Shown here: piece after piece, positions 1 through 7,459 of the stretch | Layout: each line of letters opens with the position of its first letter | How positions within the stretch are numbered: position 1 is the first letter of the stretch | From: Deinococcus yavapaiensis KR-236 | GTDB taxonomy: Bacteria; Deinococcota; Deinococci; Deinococcales; Deinococcaceae | Direction of reading: 5' to 3' | Assembly (NCBI RefSeq): GCF_003217515.1 | Contig: NZ_QJSX01000003.1 | Span: 248,001-312,000, forward strand | Length of the DNA: 64,000 nucleotides | Position numbers and translations under genes: made by a program | The notes under the pieces: generated by a model | What the model was told of the DNA's origin: nothing | Databases searched by the model: none | What the model saw: the letters and a program-made list of their open reading frames with translations, nothing else

Positions 1-75
1 GGCTAGCAAAAAGAGCGGCTCCCCGCCCACGAGAGGCGAGGAGCTCGAAGGAAAAGGTTCGAGGAAAAAGGCGGC
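1..75. other. Window-edge intergenic sequence
   Basis: No gene is visible. A short inverted repeat (CTCGAA near 46, TTCGAG near 57) just beyond the stop of the leftward gene could be part of a weak terminator. Confidence 0.3.
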
Positions 76-912
76 TTACTTCGCGCGCGCTCCGAACCAG
101 AACACGATGGAGTCGTGGCACGAGCCGCGCTGAAAGAACTTCGTGACGATCGAGTCGCCGAAAGGCCCGTACGTCTGCTTCGACAAGCTCGTCTGCGTGT
201 CCGTGCGCGCCGCCACGGCGACGCTGCGCGACGAGCCGTTCGCCTCGACCAGCCACGTTTGCACGTCGTACTCGCCGAGCGGCACCCAAATGCCGTCGAA
301 CAACGCGAGTCCGCCGCGAACGTCGTCGGTGGAAAGCGTTTCCTCCACGACCTTCTTCGACCCGCTCCACGTCGGCCCCTTGGGCGTAAGGCGCACTTTC
401 ACGGTCCACTTCGCGCGCGGCGCGAGGCCCGCCGTGGCGAGGTTGAGGTTCACGGCGCCCCACACTTCCTTGGGCCACTTGAAGTCGCGCACGACATTTT
501 CGCGCTGCCCGAACTTCGTTTCAGTCACCCCGTCGAGCTCCAAACACAACTTCGCGCCCTTGTAGGTGAAGGGCAAGAAGGCCGCCGCAAGCCACGTCTT
601 CGTGTTCTGCCCCGCGAGTTTCTTGCAGTCGCTCGAGTCCGTGTACGTCATCCCGCCGATCGTGACTTCCTTCGGCGTGCACGCGGGCTGGTCCTCGGGC
701 GTCGGGAGGGTGAAGGTGTAGCGACCGTCGCCGCCCGTGCGAACGGACGTGACGAACTCGTACCAGCTGTGGTCGGCGTCGAAGAAGCCGACTTCGGCGT
801 TCGCGGCGGGCTTCCCGTCTTGGCCCAGCACGCGGCCCGTGACGGTGCCGCCCGCCGCGAACGCGGGCGAGCAGGCACTCAACGCGAGCAAGGCGGCGAG
901 CGCGCGGCGCAT
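76..912 (-). CDS. Secreted CPD-regulatory-like protein
   Basis: 278 residues. An N-terminal signal peptide ending near 'SPAFAAG' precedes a beta-sandwich start of the carboxypeptidase regulatory-like type: 'GTVTGRVLGQDGKPAANAEV', then 'GGDGRYTFTLP'. The rest has no domain I recognise, but has paired cysteines (about residues 88 to 130 and near the C-terminus) that suit an exported protein. The ATG overlaps the stop of the upstream gene (TGATG), so the two are probably translationally coupled. A much longer frame runs upstream, but its N-terminal part is arginine-rich shadow of the neighbour. Likely role: cell-surface or periplasmic structural protein (inference). Family confidence is moderate. 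Confidence 0.75.
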   Translation of the reverse strand: MRRALAALLALSACSPAFAAGGTVTGRVLGQDGKPAANAEVGFFDADHSWYEFVTSVRTGGDGRYTFTLPTPEDQPACTPKEVTIGGMTYTDSSDCKKLAGQNTKTWLAAAFLPFTYKGAKLCLELDGVTETKFGQRENVVRDFKWPKEVWGAVNLNLATAGLAPRAKWTVKVRLTPKGPTWSGSKKVVEETLSTDDVRGGLALFDGIWVPLGEYDVQTWLVEANGSSRSVAVAARTDTQTSLSKQTYGPFGDSIVTKFFQRGSCHDSIVFWFGARAK

Positions 913-1754
913 CACTTCACCGCCACGAGTTCGAGCTTGACGTTCTTCGCGCCGATCTTCACGAGGGGCACGTCGCCGTCGGCGAGAAACTCGCGGTTCA
1001 CCCAGTCGCCCGCGTTCACGTCCTCGTTGCCGTCGTTGTCCTGCAGCGCGTAAATCGCGTACGGCACGTCGTCGAGGCCCGACAGGACGAACGTCGTCGA
1101 CGAGCCCGCCGCCGAGATGGCGACGCCCTTGACCCCGTCGGATTCGCAGTCGCCCTTCGGACACGCGACGATCACCGTGTTCTTCAACGAGTGGCCGCCC
1201 GCCGCCGTGATCGACCCGCTGATGGTGCGGGGCGCGGCGCTCGCCGAGGTCGCCGCCGCGCTTGCCGCCGCGCGGTAGTACGGCGTCGGATTGCCCTTGC
1301 CGTCCGCGCTTCCGAGCAGCAACGCCTCCTTGCCCGCCGAGTCCTTGCCGAGCTTCCACGACCAGTCGGACGCCTTCAACGTGCCCTTCTTGACGTTCTT
1401 CGGGTCGCAGAGGTAATACTGCACGTCGCCCGACGTCGGCTTCAACGTCAACTTGCCGCCCGAGAACACCGCCTGGCCCTTCTCGGTGTCGAAGATCCGG
1501 CTTTCGCAGCCCGCCGACTGCATCAGCATGATGCCGACGTACTCGTACGATCCGTCGGCGGCGAGCCTGAGGCGGTAGCTTTCGCTGCGCGCGCTGCGCC
1601 ACTGCCCCGTCGAGAGGTTCTCGTACCCCGAGGTGGACGTGTCGCCCGCCCGCCACTCTCCCACGAGATTCGCGGGCACGCTCGCCGCGCTCGCCGCGCC
1701 GAGGGTGAGGCCGAGTCCGATCAAAGCTTGGATGATGATTCGTGTCGTGTGCAT
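912..1754 (-). CDS. Secreted protein with lipocalin-like and calcium-loop parts
   Basis: 280 residues with a signal peptide cut near 'GAASA-ASV'. The first part starts 'VPANLVGEW', followed by aromatic strands and a cysteine pair, and resembles the two N-terminal repeats of the protein at 7460-8872. The C-terminal part (about 177-280) has 'VIVACPKGDC' and an EF-hand-like loop 'DNDGNEDVNAGD', as do the proteins at 26046 and at the right window edge. The ATG at 1754 has a GGAGGAAG Shine-Dalgarno site; upstream in-frame residues look non-coding. It is the first gene of a two-gene operon with the CPD protein and is driven by a CAT-N22-TANNNT promoter. Function unknown. Confidence 0.8.
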   Translation of the reverse strand: MHTTRIIIQALIGLGLTLGAASAASVPANLVGEWRAGDTSTSGYENLSTGQWRSARSESYRLRLAADGSYEYVGIMLMQSAGCESRIFDTEKGQAVFSGGKLTLKPTSGDVQYYLCDPKNVKKGTLKASDWSWKLGKDSAGKEALLLGSADGKGNPTPYYRAAASAAATSASAAPRTISGSITAAGGHSLKNTVIVACPKGDCESDGVKGVAISAAGSSTTFVLSGLDDVPYAIYALQDNDGNEDVNAGDWVNREFLADGDVPLVKIGAKNVKLELVAVK

Positions 1755-1774
1755 GGTTCTTCCTCCGTGCTCGC

Positions 1775-1805
1775 AAGGTACGCGGCGGGGCGTGGTTGAA
1801 GGATG
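1775..1805 (-). promoter_or_regulatory. CAT-N22-YANNNT promoter for the gene starting at 1754
   Basis: CATCCT, 19 bases, TACCTT, then a short leader with a Shine-Dalgarno site. Confidence 0.55.
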
Positions 1806-1811
1806 ATGAGA

Positions 1812-1840
1812 AGCGGGCACTCCGATTCGGAGTGCCCGCT
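1812..1840. terminator. Hairpin terminator
   Basis: Perfect 13-bp stem (AGCGGGCACTCCG) with a 3-base loop, just past the stop of the small gene at 1852. There is no U tract. Confidence 0.7.
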
Positions 1841-1851
1841 CGCCAAGCCCT

Positions 1852-2046
1852 TCACCTTTTCGACAACTCGCCGTACAGGTGCTCGATACAATCGTCGATC
1901 GTCGCGAAGTGCCGACGCTCACCGTTCGTGCCGATGCGTATCGACGCCCGCCATTGCCGCACGCCCGTCTGGCCTTCGTACCACACGCGCAGCACGTACA
2001 CGCGTCCGTCCGAGCCGATCAACTGCGCCCCCGAATCCTCTTCCAT
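1852..2046 (-). CDS. Small 'LRVWYE' protein
   Basis: 64 residues, no signal peptide, no family I can name. It shares a pattern with the 69-residue product at 45171-45380: 'VLRVWYE', then 'WRASI', then an arginine-rich turn, then an aromatic residue and a leucine helix near the C-terminus. The predicted shape is a small strand-strand-strand-helix unit. The ATG has an excellent GGAGG site, and the gene has its own promoter and its own terminator, so it is a genuine short gene. Both copies are single-gene units beside unrelated genes. Function unknown. Confidence 0.8.
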   Translation of the reverse strand: MEEDSGAQLIGSDGRVYVLRVWYEGQTGVRQWRASIRIGTNGERRHFATIDDCIEHLYGELSKR

Positions 2047-2083
2047 GCTTTCCTCCTTTCGCCGCCTCTCATCACGGTGCCGT

Positions 2084-2114
2084 ACGGTAGCCCGGCGACG
2101 ATGGCCCGAACATG
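2084..2114 (-). promoter_or_regulatory. CAT-N22-YANNNT promoter for the gene starting at 2046
   Basis: CATGTT, 19 bases, TACCGT, followed by a leader with AAAGGAGG. Confidence 0.5.
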
Positions 2115-2258
2115 ACGCGGTGTGACGCGCCTCGCCGAGTCGCCACGGCGCCGCCTTGGCCTTCGTCGAACTCCCTCGTGCTTTCGCATCTTCGCGCCTT
2201 GAGCCGTACCTGTGGAACGCCGGAACCCGCGACCCTTCGCTTCGTTACAGTGAACTCG

Positions 2259-2546
2259 ATGCACTTCGAATTCAGCGGTTCCATTTGGCATTGGGCAGGC
2301 CCGGCGCCCCACTTCTTCGTCATCGTCCCCGAAGAGACGTGCCGGGACTTGCGGGCCGCGTCGAAGCTCGTGACGTACGGCTGGGGCATGATCCCGGCTC
2401 GGGTGCGCATCGGCGGCACCGAGTTCTCCACGTCGTTGTTTCCCAAAGAGGGGCGCTACCTCGTGCCCATCAAAGCGAGCGTCCGGAAAGCCGAGGGACT
2501 GTCGGAAGGCGACGACGTGACGGTGCGGCTCGAACTTCGCGTCTGA
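2259..2546 (+). CDS. DUF1905 family protein
   Basis: 95 residues covering the whole DUF1905 fold: 'FEFSGSIWHW', 'FFVIVPEET', 'GGTEFSTSLFPKEGRYLVPIKASVRKA' in pieces, and the closing 'GDDVTVRLEL'. The family is a small beta-barrel of unknown biochemical role, sometimes fused to YdeI-type domains. I chose the ATG at 2259 because the family starts exactly there and TACAGT lies 7 bases upstream, which fits a leaderless start; the longer frame from 2112 adds arginine-rich residues. It converges on the next gene with only 7 bases between. Confidence 0.85.
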   Translation: MHFEFSGSIWHWAGPAPHFFVIVPEETCRDLRAASKLVTYGWGMIPARVRIGGTEFSTSLFPKEGRYLVPIKASVRKAEGLSEGDDVTVRLELRV

Positions 2547-2553
2547 GGCGCCT

Positions 2554-3408
2554 TCACAACGGCGCGAGCGTCTTGTACCGCGCCAGCGCCTCGTCCTCGT
2601 CGAGGAACTCGCCGTCCCCGTCGGGGCTCCACACGACCTCCAACCGCTCGAGGCGCGCGGGGTCCAACGCCGACAAGGACCGAAGCAACGCCTCCACGTC
2701 CCGCGTCACGTCACCCGCCGCGGCGGGAAGAGAAGCTTCGCTCGTGGCAACCGCGAGCGTCACGGCGAGCCATACGCCGCGCGGCGTGGACGCCTTGCTC
2801 GCCGAGTGCACGAAGCCGCTTCGCACCTTGCCGTCTTGATACGAACTCGTCGTCTGCGTTTCGAAGGCCGCGCGCGCCTCGATCGCCCAGCGTCCCACGA
2901 GGCCGTCCGCGTCGCTCGTCGACTTCCCGCTTTCCACGCTCGACGCGCCGTACTCGAAAGTCGCGCGGCGGCTCAACAGCAGCGAAGCCGTTTCGTGCAG
3001 CAACTTCGCGAGGGCGCCCGGCGCGTCGGGATCGTGCGAAGCGGCGAGGTCGCGCAAGGCGCGCTTCACGTCGGCTCCGTTCGACAGCAGAAGTTGGACG
3101 CGCACCGCCTTCGAGTCACGGCGCCGCTCCTCGCGCGCTTCCGACAACGCGCCGAACACGACGAGGCCGCCCACGACCGCCACGACGATCAGCACGCCTT
3201 CCCAGGTCCAAGGCTCGTCGCTCGATGTCGACGGGGTCGGGGAGACGACCGTCGTGGACGGACTCGGCGTGCTGGAGGACGAAGGCGGAGGCTCGGACTG
3301 CGAGCGACCGCCGAAGCCTCCGCCCGTCACGCCGAGCGCGCCTCCGAGCACGAGAACGCCGACGAGGGGCAGAGAGCGGAGAATCGAGCGAACGAACTTG
3401 AACGGCAT
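2554..3408 (-). CDS. DUF1517-like membrane-anchored protein
   Basis: 284 residues. Order: an N-terminal hydrophobic segment (about 9-30), the glycine-rich 'GVTGGGFGGRS' typical of DUF1517 proteins, a Ser/Pro/Thr linker, a second transmembrane segment (about 72-88, 'GVLIVVAVVGGLVVFGAL'), then a soluble domain with 'RVQLLLSNGADVKRALRDLA' and 'GVWLAVTLAVATSE'. The layout matches DUF1517 proteins of cyanobacteria and plastids, whose function is unknown. It acts at the membrane with the C-terminal domain probably on one face. A CAT-N22-TAAGGT promoter precedes it, divergent from the TolB-like gene. Confidence 0.7.
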   Translation of the reverse strand: MPFKFVRSILRSLPLVGVLVLGGALGVTGGGFGGRSQSEPPPSSSSTPSPSTTVVSPTPSTSSDEPWTWEGVLIVVAVVGGLVVFGALSEAREERRRDSKAVRVQLLLSNGADVKRALRDLAASHDPDAPGALAKLLHETASLLLSRRATFEYGASSVESGKSTSDADGLVGRWAIEARAAFETQTTSSYQDGKVRSGFVHSASKASTPRGVWLAVTLAVATSEASLPAAAGDVTRDVEALLRSLSALDPARLERLEVVWSPDGDGEFLDEDEALARYKTLAPL

Positions 3409-3426
3409 AACCTCACCTCGTCCGCT

Positions 3427-3457
3427 ACCTTACGCGCGTCGGCATGGTAAAGCGATG
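3427..3457 (-). promoter_or_regulatory. CAT-N22-YANNNT promoter for the gene starting at 3408
   Basis: CATCGC, 19 bases, TAAGGT. Confidence 0.5.
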
Positions 3458-3466
3458 ATGACTCGA

Positions 3467-3497
3467 CATTCGCCCGCCACCCTCCTCGCGGCATCGT
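3467..3497 (+). promoter_or_regulatory. Leaderless CAT-N22-YANNNT promoter for the gene starting at 3504
   Basis: CATTCG, 19 bases, CATCGT, then exactly 6 bases to the ATG, so the transcript should begin at or next to the start codon. It nearly abuts the opposing promoter at 3427-3457. Confidence 0.55.
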
Positions 3498-3503
3498 GCG
3501 GTC

Positions 3504-4631
3504 ATGCCGACGCGTCTGCTCTCGTTGCTCGTACTGCTCTTGCTGTCCGCCGCTCGCGCGACGCCGCTCGTCGTGAACATCGACGGCGATTTCTGGGCGT
3601 GGACGGCCGGAACGTGGTCGCGCCTCACCTCGTGGGGGCACAACGGCCCGCCGATCCTCTCGCCCGACGGACGAACGGTCGCGTACGCGTCCGTCGCGGC
3701 GGGCGCCGCCGAGACATTCCACACGGGCTGGAGCCCCACGAACATCTGGACGCTCGACCTCGCTTCTCGCAAAGCCGCACGCCTCACGGCCCAACCGACG
3801 ACGTCCACGCCCGCCGAGGGCTTCATTCGCTCGACGCCCGCGTGGTCGCCCGACGGGCAGTTCCTCGCGTGGACGCAAAAAAGCACGAGTTCGACCGCCA
3901 CGACGCACACGGTCGCCTTGTACTCGCTCGCGAGCGGCACCACTCGCGTCACCCCGACGAACGCGCTCGACTACGTCGGCGTCCCGGTCGCGGCGGGCGT
4001 GCTGTGGAGTCCGGCGGGACTGGTGGTGCCCGGGCCGATCGAACGCGTTCCCGGCGCGTACCGGCAAGACTCGGCGCAGGCGATCGGCTCCGGGCGTGAC
4101 GTGGAGGTCGGCGCGTACGTCCTCGACACGTCGGGGCGCGTTCGTCGCCGCGTCTCGTTCACGAGTAGTCCCAACGGCGCGGGCCACCTCGTCCGCAAAG
4201 GCGGCGCGGTGTACCTCGCCGGATTCGACGGCGCCACGCTCTACGGCCTCGACGGTCGTGCCGACCTCCGCCTCGTGCCTCGACGCGAGGCGACTTCCGT
4301 GCCCGAACGCCTCGTCGCGGCGCGTGCTCCGAACGCCTTGTCGATTCGCTTCGTCGTTCGCGAGAAGGAGTTGCGGTGCCAACTGCTCGGCGGGGGCCGC
4401 GTCGTGCGCGAGTGGTCATGCCAAAACGTCCGCGCCCTCGGGCACGAAATCTACGGCGAGGACTTCGACACGGCCCTCACCGTTACCCTCTCGCCCGACG
4501 GAACGGCGGCGTACGTGCGCGCCGACGGCGTGTACGTTCACGACGGCCGCACCGAACGCCGGATTCTCGATTTGCGGGGCCGCGGCGTGTACGGCCTCGT
4601 CTGGGGGCCCGTCGAATTTCGCGTGCCGTGA
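3504..4631 (+). CDS. Secreted TolB-like beta-propeller protein
   Basis: 375 residues with a signal peptide (about 1-19). Propeller-type repeats are clear: 'PILSPDGRTVAYAS', 'TPAWSPDGQFLAWTQ', 'LTVTLSPDGTAAYVRADGVYV', each the 'SPDG' turn of a TolB/WD40-like PD40 blade. Length fits about six blades. TolB proper works with Pal at the outer membrane; isolated PD40 proteins are usually extracytoplasmic binding or sensor proteins, so the exact role is unknown. A shorter relative lies at 10551-11198. It is followed after 56 bases by a CPD protein on the same strand, probably in one transcript. Confidence 0.8.
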   Translation: MPTRLLSLLVLLLLSAARATPLVVNIDGDFWAWTAGTWSRLTSWGHNGPPILSPDGRTVAYASVAAGAAETFHTGWSPTNIWTLDLASRKAARLTAQPTTSTPAEGFIRSTPAWSPDGQFLAWTQKSTSSTATTHTVALYSLASGTTRVTPTNALDYVGVPVAAGVLWSPAGLVVPGPIERVPGAYRQDSAQAIGSGRDVEVGAYVLDTSGRVRRRVSFTSSPNGAGHLVRKGGAVYLAGFDGATLYGLDGRADLRLVPRREATSVPERLVAARAPNALSIRFVVREKELRCQLLGGGRVVREWSCQNVRALGHEIYGEDFDTALTVTLSPDGTAAYVRADGVYVHDGRTERRILDLRGRGVYGLVWGPVEFRVP

Positions 4632-4687
4632 AGGCCATCCTCGAGCCACGCCGCATGGCCGATCATCGAGTCCACGAAGGAGTTCCC

Positions 4688-5410
4688 ATGAACGAACACA
4701 ACGTCAAAACCGCCTTGCTGCTCGCCTCGCTTCTCGCCGCCGGGGGAAGCCTCGCCGGACAAGCCGCCTCGAAAGCCACGCCTTGGATCATGCAAGGCGT
4801 CGTGCGCAACGCGGCGGGTCAACCGATCGAAGGCGTCGAGGTCTCGGCGCACAACACCGTCTACTACAACATGAACGTCCTCGCCAAGACCGACAAGCAG
4901 GGCCGCTACCGCCTCGAGTTGCCGCACGAGATCGGCACGTGGGCGCCGTACGCCACCATCCGGCGCCCGTGGGGCGACCAAGTCTTCAAGTTCACGGTCT
5001 ACCCCAACGACGACTCGGCCTTCGCGGCGCGCGACGGAGCGGTCAGGGACTTCGTGTGGCGCATTCAAGGACGGTTCGACGGCGGGGTGCTGGGCCAGAA
5101 GGTCAACGCCTACTCCGGCGACGAGAAGGTCGACGCCGACACGCTGGAGTTCACGTTCACGCCGCTCGGGACGCTCATCGACGGCAGCACCGTCAAGCCG
5201 TTCACCCGCAAACCGAGAGGCAGCACCATGGAGGACGTGCCGGTGGGAAGGTACAAGGTCACGGCGTCTCATGCGCCGAACGGCGTGCGCGAGGCGCTCG
5301 AAGTGCGCGCCGAAGGGCAAGACGAGTACGGTTCGCAAGCGGTCGGGACGTTTCGCGAAACGATGTACGGCATTCGCATGGAACTCTCGTACCGCACGCC
5401 GCAAAAGTGA
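4688..5410 (+). CDS. Secreted CPD-regulatory-like protein
   Basis: 240 residues; signal peptide to about 25 ('LASLLAAGGSLAGQA'). The body begins with 'TPWIMQGVVRNAAGQPIEGV', the opening strand pair of a carboxypeptidase-regulatory-like beta-sandwich, then 'TDKQGRYRLELP', 'FTPLGTLIDGS', and the shared 'DVPVGRYKVTASH' near the C-terminus. It is about as long as, and clearly homologous to, the product at 5467-6192; the C-terminal half of 17901-18986 and the right-edge partial gene are relatives. ATG 4688 has AAGGAG 6 bases upstream. Probably an envelope or matrix protein (inference). Confidence 0.8.
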   Translation: MNEHNVKTALLLASLLAAGGSLAGQAASKATPWIMQGVVRNAAGQPIEGVEVSAHNTVYYNMNVLAKTDKQGRYRLELPHEIGTWAPYATIRRPWGDQVFKFTVYPNDDSAFAARDGAVRDFVWRIQGRFDGGVLGQKVNAYSGDEKVDADTLEFTFTPLGTLIDGSTVKPFTRKPRGSTMEDVPVGRYKVTASHAPNGVREALEVRAEGQDEYGSQAVGTFRETMYGIRMELSYRTPQK

Positions 5411-5415
5411 GGTGT

Positions 5416-5457
5416 AAGGCAGGAGGGGGAAGCCCGCGGGCTTCCCCCTCCTGCCTT
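5416..5457. terminator. Bidirectional terminator
   Basis: A perfect 42-base palindrome (two 21-base arms, no loop) lies between the convergent CPD genes. Confidence 0.8.
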
Positions 5458-5466
5458 GACGCGCCT

Positions 5467-6192
5467 TCACCGCGGTCGGATGACGTCCACGCTCAGGACT
5501 TCGCCCGTGCCCGCTTCATAGCGCAGCGTCACGACGGCGCTCGGCGCGTACTCGCCGCCTCGCGCCCGCACCCACACGGAACCGGCCCCCGACAGCGAGC
5601 GGGCCGTCACGCGGTACGTTCCGAGCGGGACGTCTCGCAGGGGCGCCGTGTACTTCACGGTGATCGCCTTGCCCTTGCTTCCGTCGAGCAGCGCACCGAC
5701 GGGCGTGAGCGTCACTTCGAGATCGCCGTACTCGACGAGATCCCCTTCGCTTTCGAATCCATTCATCGCGTAGAAGCTCGCGCCGTACAACCCGCCGCCG
5801 GGCGTCTTGCCCGAGACGCGCCACGTGAAGTTGCGAATCGCGCCGTCTTTGCCGCCGAACGGACGGGTGTCGTCAGGCTCGAGGGTCATGTCGATTTGCC
5901 GGTCCGCGTACTTGCGCTTGATGCGCGCGACCGCCTGCCACGCTCCCATGGTGTTCTTGAGGTCCAGCTTGTAGCGGCCCTGCGCGTCGGTGACGGTCCA
6001 CATCTCGCTGCCGTCGAAGTACGTGTTGTCCGCGCCGACGCTCACGCCGGGAATCGGCTGGCCCGCCGCGTTGCGCACGACCCCCTGCATCACCCAAGGC
6101 GTGGGCTTCACGTTCGAGGCGGCGAGGGTGCCTCCGGCGAGCAGGGCGGCGAACAGCAAAGGCAACATCGTCTTGGTCTTTCCGGTGTTCAT
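5467..6192 (-). CDS. Secreted CPD-regulatory-like protein
   Basis: 241 residues, signal peptide to about 25. Core landmarks are the same as in the convergent paralogue at 4688: 'TPWVMQGVVRNAAGQPIPGV', 'TDAQGRYKLDL', 'VTLTPVGALLDGS', 'DVPLGTYRVTARS'. The two genes point at each other across one terminator, as if an inverted duplication had occurred. The real start is the ATG at 6192 with AAGGAG upstream; a 733-residue open frame extends far to the right but carries decayed and shadow sequence. The promoter is CAT-N22-TACCTT. Function unknown, exported. Confidence 0.8.
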   Translation of the reverse strand: MNTGKTKTMLPLLFAALLAGGTLAASNVKPTPWVMQGVVRNAAGQPIPGVSVGADNTYFDGSEMWTVTDAQGRYKLDLKNTMGAWQAVARIKRKYADRQIDMTLEPDDTRPFGGKDGAIRNFTWRVSGKTPGGGLYGASFYAMNGFESEGDLVEYGDLEVTLTPVGALLDGSKGKAITVKYTAPLRDVPLGTYRVTARSLSGAGSVWVRARGGEYAPSAVVTLRYEAGTGEVLSVDVIRPR

Positions 6193-6211
6193 GGGCGTCT
6201 CCTTGCCGTGT

Positions 6212-6242
6212 AAGGTAGGCGGGAACGCATGGCGAGCGGATG
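6212..6242 (-). promoter_or_regulatory. CAT-N22-YANNNT promoter for the gene starting at 6192
   Basis: CATCCG, 19 bases, TACCTT, then a leader with AAGGAG. Confidence 0.55.
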
Positions 6243-6590
6243 GCGCGTCCGCGGAAGGTGCCGAGCGTGAGACGCAAGCGTGACGAATTCGCCGTCCAAG
6301 GTGGGGAAACGGACTCCCTTCCGCCAGGAGGCAGCTTCGAGGTTCTCGTGACGAAAACGCCGTTGGAGTGCGCCTCCTGCTGCTTCGAGTCGAACTGCCC
6401 AAGCCATCTCGGGTCGCCGTTGGCATCCACGTACGGCCCGAACGCGTCCGAGGCGCTCCGTGACGGCGGTGGGGGAGACTTCGCCGTACGTCCCGGTTCA
6501 CGTTCGGGAACAGCGTCAAACGCGCGGAGGCAAGCGGCAGGGAACGTGAGACGTCGTCCGAGCCGTTCTTCCACGCCACGTCGAGGACTT
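6243..6590 (-). pseudogene. Possible decayed coding fragment
   Basis: This stretch holds no intact gene. On the minus strand a piece with coding-like codon use ('LDVAWKNGSDDVSRSLPL', about 6580-6490) loses its frame near a run of five G at about 6470, and coding-like sequence resumes in another frame ('DAFGPYVDANGDPRWLGQF', about 6460-6350). I see no start codon, and the second piece runs without a stop into the next gene. It could be a gene remnant or a sequencing indel. The family is not recognised. Confidence 0.3.
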
Positions 6591-6593
6591 GTC

Positions 6594-7322
6594 TCAGCGA
6601 ATGCGAAGCGTGCCGACGAACGCGTCGAGCTTCGTGAGGCGCGCATCGTTCGTGAGGCCGTCGAGAATCCGAGTGATGTTCGCGCGATGTTTCTCCCACG
6701 CGCCGTTCACGTTGCTTTCCACGTCGCGCACGAGACGAAGCTGCTCGGGCGTGTCGTACTCCTGCGGAATTTCCGGCAAGGGAACGTGCTGCCACCACGA
6801 CACGAGGTACTTGCCGTCGTTCGTGAGCCCTTGGAACGTGAATACGAGTTCGCTGCGAGGAATGACCGAGACGTCGAAGGCGCGCGCCACGACGTACCGA
6901 ATGCCGCGTCCACCCGGAAAGTTCACGTACTTCACCGCCGCGTGAACCGTTTGGTCGGCGGGATGCGGCGGAAAGAACGGCAAGTCGTCCGTCGTCTTCG
7001 ACGTCGCCGTCTTCGCGGTGAGCACCGAGCGCAACTTCGCGATTTCGCGGCCCACCTGCGGATTCTTCGTGTTGGCCTTCAACACCTCGGCGATCTCGAA
7101 GACTTCCAGGAAGCCGGTGCGGTCGTCCTTCGGGCCAATCGAGAGGGCCGTGTGACGCGGCGTGAAGACCTCGGGCATCGCCTCGTCCGCATTGATGGAG
7201 ACGACGTCCACCCGAGTGGCGAGAAGGCGCGCGTCGAAGGTGAGGCGCGGCAGGGTCGCGGCGAGGACGGTGGAGCTCGCCAAGAAGGCGAAGAGAAGCG
7301 GTCGGATCGAGACGTTGGGCAT
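6594..7322 (-). CDS. Secreted 'TFQGLT' family protein
   Basis: 242 residues, signal peptide to about 21. One of three paralogues here (others at 12058-12795 and 19085-19780). Shared landmarks: 'LTFDARLL' after the signal peptide, 'VHAAVKYVNFPGGRGIRYV', 'FTFQGLTNDGKYLVSWWQ', 'LPEIP', and a C-terminal 'NDARLTKLDAFVGTLRIR'. I recognise no named domain. The invariant block around 'YTFQGLT-DGKY-VSW' would be the obvious structural or binding core. The ATG at 7322 has GAAAGGA upstream; an in-frame extension to 7409 is unlikely. It is divergent from the lipoprotein gene at 7460. Confidence 0.8.
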   Translation of the reverse strand: MPNVSIRPLLFAFLASSTVLAATLPRLTFDARLLATRVDVVSINADEAMPEVFTPRHTALSIGPKDDRTGFLEVFEIAEVLKANTKNPQVGREIAKLRSVLTAKTATSKTTDDLPFFPPHPADQTVHAAVKYVNFPGGRGIRYVVARAFDVSVIPRSELVFTFQGLTNDGKYLVSWWQHVPLPEIPQEYDTPEQLRLVRDVESNVNGAWEKHRANITRILDGLTNDARLTKLDAFVGTLRIR

Positions 7323-7406
7323 GAAGGTCCTTTCCGCGCGAGCTTCGCGCGATCGTACGCTTCCACAATGCCCGCTCCACGATGATCGCCGCATGTCTCG
7401 AAGCGA

Positions 7407-7437
7407 CATCGGTCAGCCACGGCCGGACCTTTACCTT
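7407..7437 (+). promoter_or_regulatory. CAT-N22-YANNNT promoter for the gene starting at 7460
   Basis: CATCGG, 19 bases, TACCTT, then a 22-base leader with GGAGG. Confidence 0.55.
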
Positions 7438-7459
7438 GCACTTCAGAACGGAGGACTTC

